From Bacteroides sp. MSB163 (GTDB lineage: Bacteria > Bacteroidota > Bacteroidia > Bacteroidales > Bacteroidaceae), in the NCBI RefSeq assembly GCF_036416795.1, contig NZ_CP143867.1, forward strand, positions 1,798,001 to 1,862,000: 64,000 nucleotides of DNA, read 5' to 3'. Each line of letters begins with the position of its first letter. Within the stretch, counting starts at the first letter, position 1. Below, one piece after another: positions 18,108 to 27,577 of this stretch. Under the pieces are notes generated by a model, which saw only the letters and a list, made by a program, of their open reading frames with translations, had not been told where the DNA came from and did no database searches. A program made the translations under genes and the position numbers.

Positions 18108-20540
18108 ATGAGGACAGTAAGCAAATTATTTTTTTCTTGTGTGATGTTATTCACATTATTGCCGGATGCTGCGCTTCATGCATCCGACCGGAAAACTCTT
18201 TTTGACAGTAACTGGAAATTTCATTTAGGCATCGTAGCCAATGCCGAACAACCGGAATATAATGATAGTCGTTGGAGAGTTCTTGATCTTCCCCATGACT
18301 GGAGCGTTGAACCATTGTCTTTTCAAAAACAAGGCATTACTACCGGTCCTTTCTCTCGCATGAGCGAAGGTGACATCGATACGGGACAGACTGTTGGTGG
18401 TGAAGGCTGGTACAGAAAAGAATTCACTCTTTCAGGGAGCGATGCCGATAAACGTATTGTTCTCTATTTTGAAGGAGTATACAATCAGTCCGAGCTATGG
18501 ATCAATGGCAAGAAAGCTAATTATAATGTTTATGGATATACCTCTTATCGTGTAGACATCACTCCTTATCTGAATGCTCCCGGTACTCCGAACGTGATTG
18601 CCATGAAAGTGGTGAACGCCGGACGTAACAGTCGCTGGTATGCCGGTTCGGGTATCTTCCGCCATGTATGGCTGATCAAGACAAATAAACTCTATCTGGA
18701 TAAATGGGATACTTTCGTCAATGCTTCCGAACTTCAGAAAAAAGAAGCTGTGATTCAGTTCTCTACTATTGTACATAACGAGGGCCTGCAAAATCAATCA
18801 GGTAAAATAGGTATTAAAATATATTCGCCTGCCGGAAACGAAGTGTTTTCTACTTCACAAGACGTGATACTCTCTGAAGGAACCCCGGTGGCAACGTCTT
18901 TTTCTCTTAAAAAGCCTGAGTTATGGTCAGTAGATACCCCTGTGCTTTATACAGCGGAAGTATCCCTTTCCTCAGACGGAAAAGAGTATGATAAGATATC
19001 TGTTCCTTTTGGTATCCGCACCCTTTCTTTTTCTGCAGAGAAAGGCTTCCTGCTGAATGGTAAGTCGGTGAAGCTGAAAGGGGGATGCGTGCATCACGAC
19101 AACGGACTTCTGGGAGCCGCTGCCATTGACCGTGCCGAAGAACGGAAAGTGGAATTGATGAAGGCTAACGGCTATAACGCTGTCAGATGTGCCCACAACC
19201 AAGTGTCCGAGCATTTCCTTGACGCTTGCGACAGATTGGGTATGCTGGTGATTCATGAAACCTTCGACCAGTGGCAGAAAGCTAAACGCGAGCAGGACTA
19301 TCATCAGTTCTTCGATGAGTGGAGCGACTGGGATTTGGCTGCATCTGTCCGTCGTGACCGGAATCATCCCTCTATCATTATGTGGAGTATCGGTAACGAG
19401 GTGGAGCAACGTGCTGATGAACCTGAGGGAGACTTGATTTCCAAAAGACTGGTGAATACCGTCCGCAAGTACGATACATCCCGTTTCACAACCATCGGTT
19501 CCAATGACTTCTGGGACAGACGCCAGTTTAGTTGGGACAAAGATTCCTACCGGATCTTCAAGAATCTGGATGTGGCAGGCTACAATTATATCTGGTGGAA
19601 ATATGAGAGCGATCATGCTGCCTATCCCGATCGTGTAATCTATGGTAGTGAGTCTTATCCGAAAGAAGCTGCCCAGAACTGGAATTTGGTAGAAAAGCAT
19701 TCTTATATAATAGGTGATTTCGTGTGGACCGCTATTGACTATCTGGGTGAAGCCGGATTGGCTCATGCCTTGTATCTGGGCGATGGCGAGCGTGATACGC
19801 AGTTTATGGGGTGGCCTTGGTATAATGGCTGGTGCGGTGATATCGACCTTTGTGGCGACAAGAAGCCTCAATCTTATTATCGTGATGTGTTGTGGCGCGA
19901 GCGTCCCATTACTATGGCAGTCCATGCGCCTGTTCCCGAAGGCAAGAAAGAAGTGGTGAACGGTTGGGGCTGGCCCAATGAGTTGGTGAGTTGGAATTGG
20001 ACGGGTTGCGAAGGAAAAGTGATGAAAGTAAACGTATACAGCCGTTCTCCGAAAGTGAAACTCTATCTGAACGACAAGCTTATCGGAGAAAAAGAAACGG
20101 GTAAAGAGAACTACACAGCTACCTTCGATGTACCCTATGAACCGGGAACTTTGAAAGCGATGAATTCAAAAGGTAAGGAGGAATTCGTATTAAAGACTGC
20201 CGGAGAACCTGCGGCTATCCGTTTGATTGCCGACCGCAGTAAAATAAAGGCTTGCAAGAACGATCTTTCCTACGTCAAGATTGAACTGGTGGACAAGGAT
20301 GGAAACGTAGTTCCCGAAACTTCTCTGCCTGTCAAAATCGAATGTACGGGCAAAGGAACTATCATAGCAGGTGGAAATGCTGCTTATGCCGATATGGAAA
20401 GTTTCCGTTCACTTACTCCCAATACATTCCGGGGAAAGGCCATTGCCATTGTTCAGCCTGATGGAGAAAAAGGCGACATACAAGTGAAAGTCTCTGCAAA
20501 AGGATTGGAAGATGCTTCCATAGTAATAACAACCTACTAA
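18108..20540 (+). CDS. GH2 glycoside hydrolase, beta-galactosidase-like
   Basis: An exported enzyme of 810 residues with a signal peptide (1-25). Order of domains: sugar-binding jelly roll (about 30-190, 'LPHDWSVE', 'GEGWYRKEF'), immunoglobulin-like domain (about 195-305), TIM barrel (about 305-600), then C-terminal beta domains (610-810) of the type usual in Bacteroidetes GH2 enzymes. The acid/base is Glu431 in 'SIGNEVEQ' and the nucleophile Glu515 in 'YGSESYP'. GH2 enzymes remove terminal beta-linked galactose, glucuronic acid, mannose or galacturonic acid. Beta-galactosidase is the most likely reading, and the exact specificity is unresolved. It precedes the SusC gene of PUL1 by 207 nt and is not in the same promoter unit, because a -7 box occurs at 20619. 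Confidence 0.88.
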   Translation: MRTVSKLFFSCVMLFTLLPDAALHASDRKTLFDSNWKFHLGIVANAEQPEYNDSRWRVLDLPHDWSVEPLSFQKQGITTGPFSRMSEGDIDTGQTVGGEGWYRKEFTLSGSDADKRIVLYFEGVYNQSELWINGKKANYNVYGYTSYRVDITPYLNAPGTPNVIAMKVVNAGRNSRWYAGSGIFRHVWLIKTNKLYLDKWDTFVNASELQKKEAVIQFSTIVHNEGLQNQSGKIGIKIYSPAGNEVFSTSQDVILSEGTPVATSFSLKKPELWSVDTPVLYTAEVSLSSDGKEYDKISVPFGIRTLSFSAEKGFLLNGKSVKLKGGCVHHDNGLLGAAAIDRAEERKVELMKANGYNAVRCAHNQVSEHFLDACDRLGMLVIHETFDQWQKAKREQDYHQFFDEWSDWDLAASVRRDRNHPSIIMWSIGNEVEQRADEPEGDLISKRLVNTVRKYDTSRFTTIGSNDFWDRRQFSWDKDSYRIFKNLDVAGYNYIWWKYESDHAAYPDRVIYGSESYPKEAAQNWNLVEKHSYIIGDFVWTAIDYLGEAGLAHALYLGDGERDTQFMGWPWYNGWCGDIDLCGDKKPQSYYRDVLWRERPITMAVHAPVPEGKKEVVNGWGWPNELVSWNWTGCEGKVMKVNVYSRSPKVKLYLNDKLIGEKETGKENYTATFDVPYEPGTLKAMNSKGKEEFVLKTAGEPAAIRLIADRSKIKACKNDLSYVKIELVDKDGNVVPETSLPVKIECTGKGTIIAGGNAAYADMESFRSLTPNTFRGKAIAIVQPDGEKGDIQVKVSAKGLEDASIVITTY

Positions 20541-20618
20541 AAAGCGATAGTAAGATAAGTTTTGCGAAGAAACTGGCATAAACCTGAATAAGTACTTAGG
20601 TATACATTTTTTGTATGC

Positions 20619-20626
20619 TATCTTTG
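20619..20626 (+). promoter_or_regulatory. -7 box for the PUL1 susC operon (TATCTTTG)
   Basis: TATCTTTG lies 122 nt before the susC start at 20748, giving a long leader of about 115 nt. This is common for susC genes, whose leaders can carry antisense or attenuation control; no specific structure was identified here. Confidence 0.55.
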
Positions 20627-20747
20627 CAGGGTTTATGCGATTTTTTCTGCCGCAGATATTATTATATACACACGCTATAAAACAAGATAAATATCGAAAA
20701 AGATAATAAAAGAAGCTAACTTAATTTTTTAACTTTAATCTAGTAAG

Positions 20748-23700
20748 ATGATGAAATCAGTATTAGTAAGAAACAATCGGAGAGTCCTTGCCGGCCTGCT
20801 CGTTTGCACTGGTTTTATTTGCAATTATCCCTCTTCTGCCTTTGCGGAATCGGATAATTCTTCAGTGCAAATAACGACTCAAAGTACAACGCCACAGAAA
20901 CGTACTTTGGTAGGAACCGTGGTTGACGCCTCTACCGGAGAGACTTTGATTGGTGTAAATGTAAAAGTGCAAAGTGAAGATGGAGGTACCATTACCGACA
21001 TTGATGGTAAGTTCCAGATTTCCGTAACCAGCAAAACAGAGCTGATATTCTCTTATATCGGCTACAAAACACAGACACTGATGGTAGGTGACCTGGGTGT
21101 AATGACCGTGAAGCTTGCATCGGATAATGAAATGTTGGACGAAGTAGTGATTGTAGGTCAGGGCACACAGAAGAAAGTATCTGTGACAGGTGCCATTGCT
21201 ACAGTGAAGGGAGCTACGTTAAAAGCACCTTCCTCTTCATTGACCAGTTCACTTGCCGGTAAACTTGCCGGTGTGGTATCCATGGTGAACAGTGGTGAGC
21301 CGGGTTCTACTTCGGAATTTTATATCCGTGGTATCAATACGTTCGGTGGTGTGGCTACTCCGTTGATTTTGTTGGATGGTATCGAAATTTCATCTGCCGA
21401 CCTGAACCGTATTCCGGCGGAGTCCATTGAAAGCTTTTCTCTGTTAAAGGATGCTTCGGCAACCGCTATCTATGGTAACCGCGGTGCAAATGGTGTAATG
21501 CTGGTAACTACCAAGAAGGGACAGGAGAATACGAAAGCTACCATCAACGTTTCATTGGAAGCCTCTTATTTCCGTCCGATAAATGTGCCGAAATTTGCTG
21601 ACGGTGCCACGTATATGAGGACTTACAATGAGGCGGAACAAGCCAGAAGTCTGACTCCGATCACTTCTCCCAAATATAGTGAAGACCAGATCCTGAATAC
21701 GGAATTGGGTACTAATCCTTATGTATATCCTGATGTGGACTGGTTTGACCAGATATTCCGTTCGGGTAATTATAACCAACGTGCCAATGTGAATGTATCG
21801 GGTGGTGGTTCGCGTGTAACTTACTATATGAGCCTCCAGGCTAACCATGATACGGGTCTCCTCGATGCACCGGATTACTTCTATAATCCCAATATCAACC
21901 AGTGGCAATATAATTTTCAGAACAACATCTCCTATAAACTGACCAATACCACTACCATTGATTTGCGCATGATGGCACAGATCGGTAATCTGCAAGGTCC
22001 TAACTATAATATAGGCAATGACTTGTACAAGAGGGTTATGCGTGCAAATCCGGTGGAATTTCCCGCTTACTTCCCACAGCAGGAGGGTGATGACGGTTTC
22101 ATCCGTTTTGGCGGTGGAGAGATTAAACCTGGCGTTTTGGGAATCAATCCGTATGAATATATGATGAGTTCTTTCAAGGAAGTCAACTTCAATACTTTGA
22201 ATACTTCATTGGCTTTGAATCAGGATTTGAGTGTTATAACCAAAGGATTGAGCCTGAAAGCACTGGTGAATTTTAAGAACTGGTCGGAAACTTCATATAC
22301 CCGTAGCATCAAGTCTAATATATATAGAGTGAAAGATGGTTCCTATAATCCTGAAACCGGCGAATTTGATTATCAACTGTTGCAAACCGGTGACCAGTTC
22401 CTGAGTCAATCCGGTATTGGTCGTAATTCAGACCAGACCTTCTACTTCGATGCCCGTCTGGACTGGAAACGTAGTTTCGGTGACCACAACTTGACAGCAA
22501 TGGCAATGTATATGATGCGTGAATATCGTAGCGATGTATTACCGAACCGTAATCAAGGTTATTCCGGTCGTGTGACTTACGATTACGCCAGTAAATATCT
22601 GGTTGAATTCAACTTCGGTTATAATGGTTCCGAACGTTTGGCTGCCGGTCATCGTTTTGAGTTCTTCCCGGCTGTATCGGCAGGTTGGGTAGCAAGTTCT
22701 GAAAAGTTCTGGGAACCGATAAGTAAGTATATCAATCACTTTAAGATCAGAGGGTCTTACGGTTTGGTAGGTAGTGACGCGTTTGCCAGTGGAGCTCCAC
22801 ACTTCCTCTATCAGAATAATATCGGCATTGGTTCGGCACACAACTTCTGGACCGGACTTCCTACGAGTGAAATCAGTAAGAAAGGTCCCGGATTCTATGT
22901 ATTAGCGGTGCAGGATGCAGGTTGGGAACATGTGAAGAAGTTCGATATCGGTTTCGACATGATGTTGTTTAACCAGCTGAATATTACATTCGACTATTTC
23001 CATGACAAACGTGAGCGTATCCTGATGTCACGTGCTTCCTGGCCTTCTATGTTGGGATATTGGGGATCAAAACCTTGGAGTAATATTGGTGAAGTAGAAA
23101 ACCAAGGTTTCGAATTAAGCCTGAACTGGACGAAACAGTTTGGAAAAGACCTGACGTTAGACCTTCGCGGTAACTTTACCTACAACCAGAATGAATATAA
23201 ATATGTGGATGAACCCAGTTATCCGTATGTTTGGCAAACCAATACCGGCAAACCGTTGAACACTGTTAAAGGTTATATTGCCGAGGGATTGTTCGCAAGC
23301 GAAGAAGAAATTGCCAACTCACCGGACCAATCACAACTGGGTGCCAACATCATGCCGGGTGATATCAAATATCGTGATATAAACGGTGACGGACAAATTA
23401 CTACTGAAGATCAGGTGATGATTTCGTCTTATGACTGGCATCCCCGTATCCAGTATGGTTTCGGTTTGAATATTGTCTATAAGAACTTTGACTTAGGCGT
23501 GTTCTTCAACGGTTCGGCTAAACGTAAGATAATGATCAATAGTGGAATCGCTCCCTTCCTTTCGGGCGGTGGAGATGGTGAAGAAGGTGAAACGCTGGCC
23601 CGAAATCTGATGCAGTGGATTGCAGATGACCATTGGTCAGTAGATAATCCGAATCCGAATGCGGCATATCCCCGTTTGGGCTTGACCAAAGCTGATGTAA

Positions 23701-23918
23701 CCAATAACATTCAGTCCAGTACATTCTGGCTGCGCAATGGAAACTTCCTTCGCTTCAAGACGTTGGAAATTGGCTATCGCTTGCCTTATTGCCGTATCTA
23801 TCTCAGTGGCGATAACCTGGCGGTATTCAGCCCCTTCAAATTGTGGGATCCTGAACTGGCATGGAATGCTTATCCGTTGTCACGCACGTTCAATCTGGGC
23901 GTTCAATTTACATTCTAA
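20748..23918 (+). CDS. SusC/RagA TonB-dependent outer-membrane transporter, PUL1
   Basis: A 1056-residue outer-membrane barrel that imports oligosaccharides with energy from TonB. Features: signal peptide (1-33), carboxypeptidase-regulatory-like domain ('VGTVVDASTGETLIGVNVKV', about 55-130), TonB box region and plug ('AGVVSMVNSGEPGSTSEFYIRGINTF', split, about 175-205; 'LLKDASATAIYGNRGANGVMLVTTKKG', split, about 230-256), then the beta barrel ending in aromatic 'FNLGVQFTF'. There is no N-terminal STN domain, consistent with control by the HTCS instead of an anti-sigma factor. The downstream susD-like gene starts 26 nt after the stop. Two adjacent ATGs exist at the start; the choice has no consequence. 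Confidence 0.95.
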   Translation: MMKSVLVRNNRRVLAGLLVCTGFICNYPSSAFAESDNSSVQITTQSTTPQKRTLVGTVVDASTGETLIGVNVKVQSEDGGTITDIDGKFQISVTSKTELIFSYIGYKTQTLMVGDLGVMTVKLASDNEMLDEVVIVGQGTQKKVSVTGAIATVKGATLKAPSSSLTSSLAGKLAGVVSMVNSGEPGSTSEFYIRGINTFGGVATPLILLDGIEISSADLNRIPAESIESFSLLKDASATAIYGNRGANGVMLVTTKKGQENTKATINVSLEASYFRPINVPKFADGATYMRTYNEAEQARSLTPITSPKYSEDQILNTELGTNPYVYPDVDWFDQIFRSGNYNQRANVNVSGGGSRVTYYMSLQANHDTGLLDAPDYFYNPNINQWQYNFQNNISYKLTNTTTIDLRMMAQIGNLQGPNYNIGNDLYKRVMRANPVEFPAYFPQQEGDDGFIRFGGGEIKPGVLGINPYEYMMSSFKEVNFNTLNTSLALNQDLSVITKGLSLKALVNFKNWSETSYTRSIKSNIYRVKDGSYNPETGEFDYQLLQTGDQFLSQSGIGRNSDQTFYFDARLDWKRSFGDHNLTAMAMYMMREYRSDVLPNRNQGYSGRVTYDYASKYLVEFNFGYNGSERLAAGHRFEFFPAVSAGWVASSEKFWEPISKYINHFKIRGSYGLVGSDAFASGAPHFLYQNNIGIGSAHNFWTGLPTSEISKKGPGFYVLAVQDAGWEHVKKFDIGFDMMLFNQLNITFDYFHDKRERILMSRASWPSMLGYWGSKPWSNIGEVENQGFELSLNWTKQFGKDLTLDLRGNFTYNQNEYKYVDEPSYPYVWQTNTGKPLNTVKGYIAEGLFASEEEIANSPDQSQLGANIMPGDIKYRDINGDGQITTEDQVMISSYDWHPRIQYGFGLNIVYKNFDLGVFFNGSAKRKIMINSGIAPFLSGGGDGEEGETLARNLMQWIADDHWSVDNPNPNAAYPRLGLTKADVTNNIQSSTFWLRNGNFLRFKTLEIGYRLPYCRIYLSGDNLAVFSPFKLWDPELAWNAYPLSRTFNLGVQFTF

Positions 23919-23944
23919 GAAACAATCTAATACATTATTGAAGT

Positions 23945-25960
23945 ATGAAACTAACATATAAAATATCCCGAATGGCGCAGGTATTGATAGCTTCCTGCTG
24001 TCTGGTATCATGCAATTATCTGGATGTCATTCCGCCTGCACAGGCTGATTTTAAAGACACCATGAAAGATGAAGAAGCTACATTGTCTTTCTTGTATACT
24101 TGCTATGGCGGTACTCCGCGTTCTACTCCTTATCATTATCATGCTTTTGAGCAGTCGGCCGATGAGATTATTCAGCCTTATGCTTACTCCAACTGGCAGC
24201 AACAAGTGGCGTGGGGAACTATTTCTCCGGCATATTCCAACAGTTGGGGAGGTGATGATATGAATATTTGGATTCCCAGTTATAACTGGTTGGGGTATGT
24301 ACACCATTTCCTGAGCCTGATTGATGACTTGCAACCGGTGGGAGTTACGGCAGAAGATAAAGAAGAGTACAAAGGTGAATGTTATTTCCTGGAGGCTTAT
24401 TATCATTTCCGTGTGCTTCAAGCTTTCGGTCCCTGCCCTATTATTCCTGAGAAAGTAGACCCGAATGTTACCAGTTCAGACCTTCCCGGACGTTCACACT
24501 TCGATTACTGTGTGAATTTTATCGTGGGTAAACTGGATGATGCAGCCCGTGCACTTCCTGCAACACGTCCTAACAACGAATTGGGCCGTGCCACTTCTAC
24601 TATGGCTAAGGCCTTGAAAGCCCGTATATTATTGTATGCCGCTTCTCCGTTGTGGAACGGTTCGTTCCCCAATCCGGAATGGAAGAATAAGAATTATGAG
24701 ACAGACGGTTATGGTAACGAACTGGTAAGTTCCAGTTACGACCGTGAGAAATGGACACGTGCTCTTACTGCTTGTCAGGAAGCCTTGACCGCTGCTAAGG
24801 AAGCCGGTTATCAACTCTTTGACATTGAAACGGCAAACAAGAAGGCTGACCGTGACGGAATAGCTCTTCCTTTCATCCCGGGACGTGAAGAAGACACTGA
24901 GGAAAACCGTGAGTTCAAAGAACGTGTACGCATGTTCCAATATATGGTTACTGCCAACGAAGGCGATAATAACAAGGAACTGATTTGGGCGCAACGTATT
25001 GAACTGGATGCCCAGAATGGTGGAGAAGGTACGGATTGTCGTTTACCGAACAAAGTGGTGAAGAGAAGTAACGGCGTTTATGTAGGAGGTTGGGCAGCTA
25101 TGGCACCGACGTTGTATTCTGTACAGCACTTCTATACTGAGAACGGTAAGTTGCCGGCACAAGACCCCAATTTCTATCCTGAGGAAGAATGGTATACCCG
25201 TTTCTATGAAGGCACTCAAAGCCCTGCTCTGGCAACCAATAATCTGGACGGCGAAGATGTGAAGAATGACATCATCAAGATGCACGCTAAGCGTGAAGCC
25301 CGTTTCTATGCGTGGATCGTCTTTGACGGCACTCAATATAGCTCGAAGATTAATAATGGCAATCCGTTGTGGATTAACCTGAAGAATACCAATACAAACG
25401 GATATAATACAAGTAATACCCGTAACTGCGCAGGGACCGGTTATCTGTCGAAGAAGTTCATTGATCCCAATATCTACTTTGGTGCCGATGGTACCCGCCA
25501 GCACACAGCTCCCCGTCGCCCGTTGATTCGTATGGCCGAACTTTACCTGAATCTGGCAGAATGCTATGCAGCGTTGGATAATGAAGGTGAAGCCCTTGCT
25601 AATCTGAATGAGATTCGTCGCCGTGCCGGTATTTCCGAACTGACCGGAAGTGATGTAACAGGTAGCATGACTCTGACTGACTGGGTGCGCAATGAACGGT
25701 TCGTTGAACTCTTCGAGGAGGGACATCGCTACTATGATCTGCGTCGTTGGGCAATTGCTCCTCAGATGTTGAAAGCCGGTATGCGCTACGGTCTGGATGG
25801 TCTTCGTGTGAATCCGAGTTTTGAGGAATTCAACAAACCTACCTTGGTTAACCAACCGTTCAAGTGGGATGACAAACTGTATTTGATGCCCGTTTGGTCA
25901 AGAAGTGACATGGATGAGCTTTACAGTAACCCTCAGTTAGTACAGGCCCCCGGATATTAA
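23945..25960 (+). CDS. SusD/RagB glycan-binding lipoprotein, PUL1
   Basis: A 671-residue surface lipoprotein with lipobox Cys23 ('CLVSC'). It forms the lid of the SusC transporter and binds the glycan. The SusD signature of TPR-like helices is seen, with 'ECYFLEAYYHFRVLQAFGPCPII' region (about 140-165), 'AKALKARILLYAASPLW' (about 220-236) and the C-terminal RagB motif 'NLNEIRRRAG', 'VRNERFVELFEEGHRYYDLRRW' (split, about 555-605). At 671 residues it is longer than the usual 500-600, so extra ligand-binding loops are likely. It is co-transcribed with the preceding susC and the following DUF1735 lipoprotein gene (23 nt gap). Confidence 0.95.
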   Translation: MKLTYKISRMAQVLIASCCLVSCNYLDVIPPAQADFKDTMKDEEATLSFLYTCYGGTPRSTPYHYHAFEQSADEIIQPYAYSNWQQQVAWGTISPAYSNSWGGDDMNIWIPSYNWLGYVHHFLSLIDDLQPVGVTAEDKEEYKGECYFLEAYYHFRVLQAFGPCPIIPEKVDPNVTSSDLPGRSHFDYCVNFIVGKLDDAARALPATRPNNELGRATSTMAKALKARILLYAASPLWNGSFPNPEWKNKNYETDGYGNELVSSSYDREKWTRALTACQEALTAAKEAGYQLFDIETANKKADRDGIALPFIPGREEDTEENREFKERVRMFQYMVTANEGDNNKELIWAQRIELDAQNGGEGTDCRLPNKVVKRSNGVYVGGWAAMAPTLYSVQHFYTENGKLPAQDPNFYPEEEWYTRFYEGTQSPALATNNLDGEDVKNDIIKMHAKREARFYAWIVFDGTQYSSKINNGNPLWINLKNTNTNGYNTSNTRNCAGTGYLSKKFIDPNIYFGADGTRQHTAPRRPLIRMAELYLNLAECYAALDNEGEALANLNEIRRRAGISELTGSDVTGSMTLTDWVRNERFVELFEEGHRYYDLRRWAIAPQMLKAGMRYGLDGLRVNPSFEEFNKPTLVNQPFKWDDKLYLMPVWSRSDMDELYSNPQLVQAPGY

Positions 25961-25983
25961 TCAATCTCTAATAACAAAGCTTT

Positions 25984-27330
25984 ATGAAAATAAGAACAAT
26001 ATTGTTGATGGGTGGCCTGGTACTACTGGGTGCCTGCAGCGAATCAAAATATGATTTGGACCAACTGGTACCGGAAGAGTACCATAAAATACTGTATGTG
26101 AATAATGGCGGTAAGCAGGATCTTACGTTGTATGATACGGATGAAGATAATAAGTATACTCTTTCCGTAGTTAAGTCCGGGAGTGATCCCAGTCTGACTG
26201 CCAGTGTCAAAGTTAGTGTGCTGACACAAGCGGAACTTGACAAAGAATATAGCGAACCGGAAGGAACGAACTATAAGCTGATAGGTGAGAACTGCTATTC
26301 GCTGGATGCAACCACGTTGGACTTTTCATCTGCCGACCGGTATAAACTGGTAAATATCTTCCTGAAACCTCAGAGTGTAAAAGCATTCATGGAAACTGAT
26401 CCTGAAGCCGTATGGGTATTACCTTTACAGGTTACCAGTGAAACTGACTCTATCAATGCCGAAAAGAATGAATTGTTCCTGAAACTGACAGGAGTGATTA
26501 CGCCTGCCATTGGCTTTGCCAATTCGGATGTAGAAGTGAAACAATTGGAGTATGGTTCTGTCTCTACATTTAAGGAGAAAGTAAAATTCGGTCTTGATAC
26601 AGATAATAAATGGGATTTGGAGTGTAAATTTGTAGTTGATAAGGAATATATTGCAGAATACAATGCAGATAATGGAACAAGCTTCAAGGCTCTGCCTGAA
26701 GGAACTTATACTGTTCCGGAGATGGTAACCCTTCTCAATGGCACTACGAATATGGAACTGGAAGTTACCATTAAAGGCGACCAGTTGGCAACGGGAGACT
26801 ATATGCTACCCATTAAGATTGTAAAAGTTTCTCAGTTTGAGATATCCGAAGCAAAGGCTGTGACTCCGTTGGCATTCCGTATCATGGGTCATAAGCTGAG
26901 TCGCGCCGGATGGACGGCAGAAGCCGACACGGAAGAGTTGACGGGTGAAGGTGCCGGAAACGGTGTGGCCGGATGTGTGCTGGATGATAATCTTTCCACT
27001 TTCTGGCATTCTACCTGGCAGACCGGTAACAGAATTCCTCTCCCGTATGAGTTGATTATCGATACTAAGAAGGAATATACTTTCACTCAGCTTGCCTTGA
27101 TGCAAAGACAGCATGATAGCAACAGAGATACGAAAGCCGGTGAGTTCTACATTAGCTCTGATAAGGAGAACTGGACAAAGGTAGGAGCATTCAATATGCA
27201 ACAGATACTCGAAGCTCAGACTTTTGCTGTGACTCCGACAAAGGGACGCTACATTAAGATAAAGATGACGGATAGCTTTAGAGACGGATATTGCTCTTTG
27301 TCAGAAGTCTATGCCTATGGCTTGGAATAA
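25984..27330 (+). CDS. DUF1735 / F5-8C (discoidin) surface lipoprotein, PUL1
   Basis: A 448-residue lipoprotein (lipobox Cys18, 'LLGACSE'). Residues about 30-300 contain two DUF1735-type beta domains, seen as 'SVLTQAELDKEYSE...YKLIGENCYSLDATTLDFSS' and the later partner 'KEYIAEYNADNGTSFKALPEGTYTV' (both abridged). Residues about 310-448 form an F5/8 type C carbohydrate-binding domain ('DDNLSTFWHSTW', 'GRYIKIKMTDSF', 'SLSEVYAYG'). It occupies the SusE-like position directly after SusD and is inferred to be a surface glycan-binding protein that helps capture substrate. It is the last gene of the susC operon; a terminator-like hairpin follows. Confidence 0.88.
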   Translation: MKIRTILLMGGLVLLGACSESKYDLDQLVPEEYHKILYVNNGGKQDLTLYDTDEDNKYTLSVVKSGSDPSLTASVKVSVLTQAELDKEYSEPEGTNYKLIGENCYSLDATTLDFSSADRYKLVNIFLKPQSVKAFMETDPEAVWVLPLQVTSETDSINAEKNELFLKLTGVITPAIGFANSDVEVKQLEYGSVSTFKEKVKFGLDTDNKWDLECKFVVDKEYIAEYNADNGTSFKALPEGTYTVPEMVTLLNGTTNMELEVTIKGDQLATGDYMLPIKIVKVSQFEISEAKAVTPLAFRIMGHKLSRAGWTAEADTEELTGEGAGNGVAGCVLDDNLSTFWHSTWQTGNRIPLPYELIIDTKKEYTFTQLALMQRQHDSNRDTKAGEFYISSDKENWTKVGAFNMQQILEAQTFAVTPTKGRYIKIKMTDSFRDGYCSLSEVYAYGLE

Positions 27331-27363
27331 TCAGATTGCAATAACTGATTTATAATAATAGTG

Positions 27364-27424
27364 AAAGAGAGATAGGGACTCTTTTCCCTCGAAAGAGAGA
27401 AAGACGAACTATCTCTTTTTTTAT
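27364..27424 (+). terminator. Terminator of the PUL1 susCD operon
   Basis: AGAGATAG at 27368-27375 pairs with CTATCTCT at 27409-27416, enclosing an inner stem (CTCTTT/AAAGAG). A T-run follows at 27415-27422. It starts 34 nt after the stop of the DUF1735 gene. Confidence 0.75.
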
Positions 27425-27523
27425 TCAGTAAAATAGAAAAGGATGAGATACAAATTGCGATTGTGAACTGAAATGTCCACCTATTTGATGTTTTTATATA
27501 CCCTGTTCTTGGAAGATATCGTT

Positions 27524-27531
27524 TATTTTTG
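27524..27531 (+). promoter_or_regulatory. -7 box for the GH51 gene (TATTTTTG)
   Basis: TATTTTTG fits TAnnTTTG and lies 47 nt before the ATG at 27578. With the terminator upstream it makes the GH51 gene a separate transcription unit. Confidence 0.55.
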
Positions 27532-27577
27532 CATGTGGAACATTATATATATCTAATACCGATAAATAAACAGGCTT

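Noticed and set aside
18972..19925. 317-codon antisense frame in the GH2 gene
   Set aside because: The GH2 catalytic motifs are on the plus strand and intact.
20627..20747. Riboswitch in the long susC leader
   Set aside because: No conserved riboswitch motif or stable stem was recognised in the AT-rich leader.
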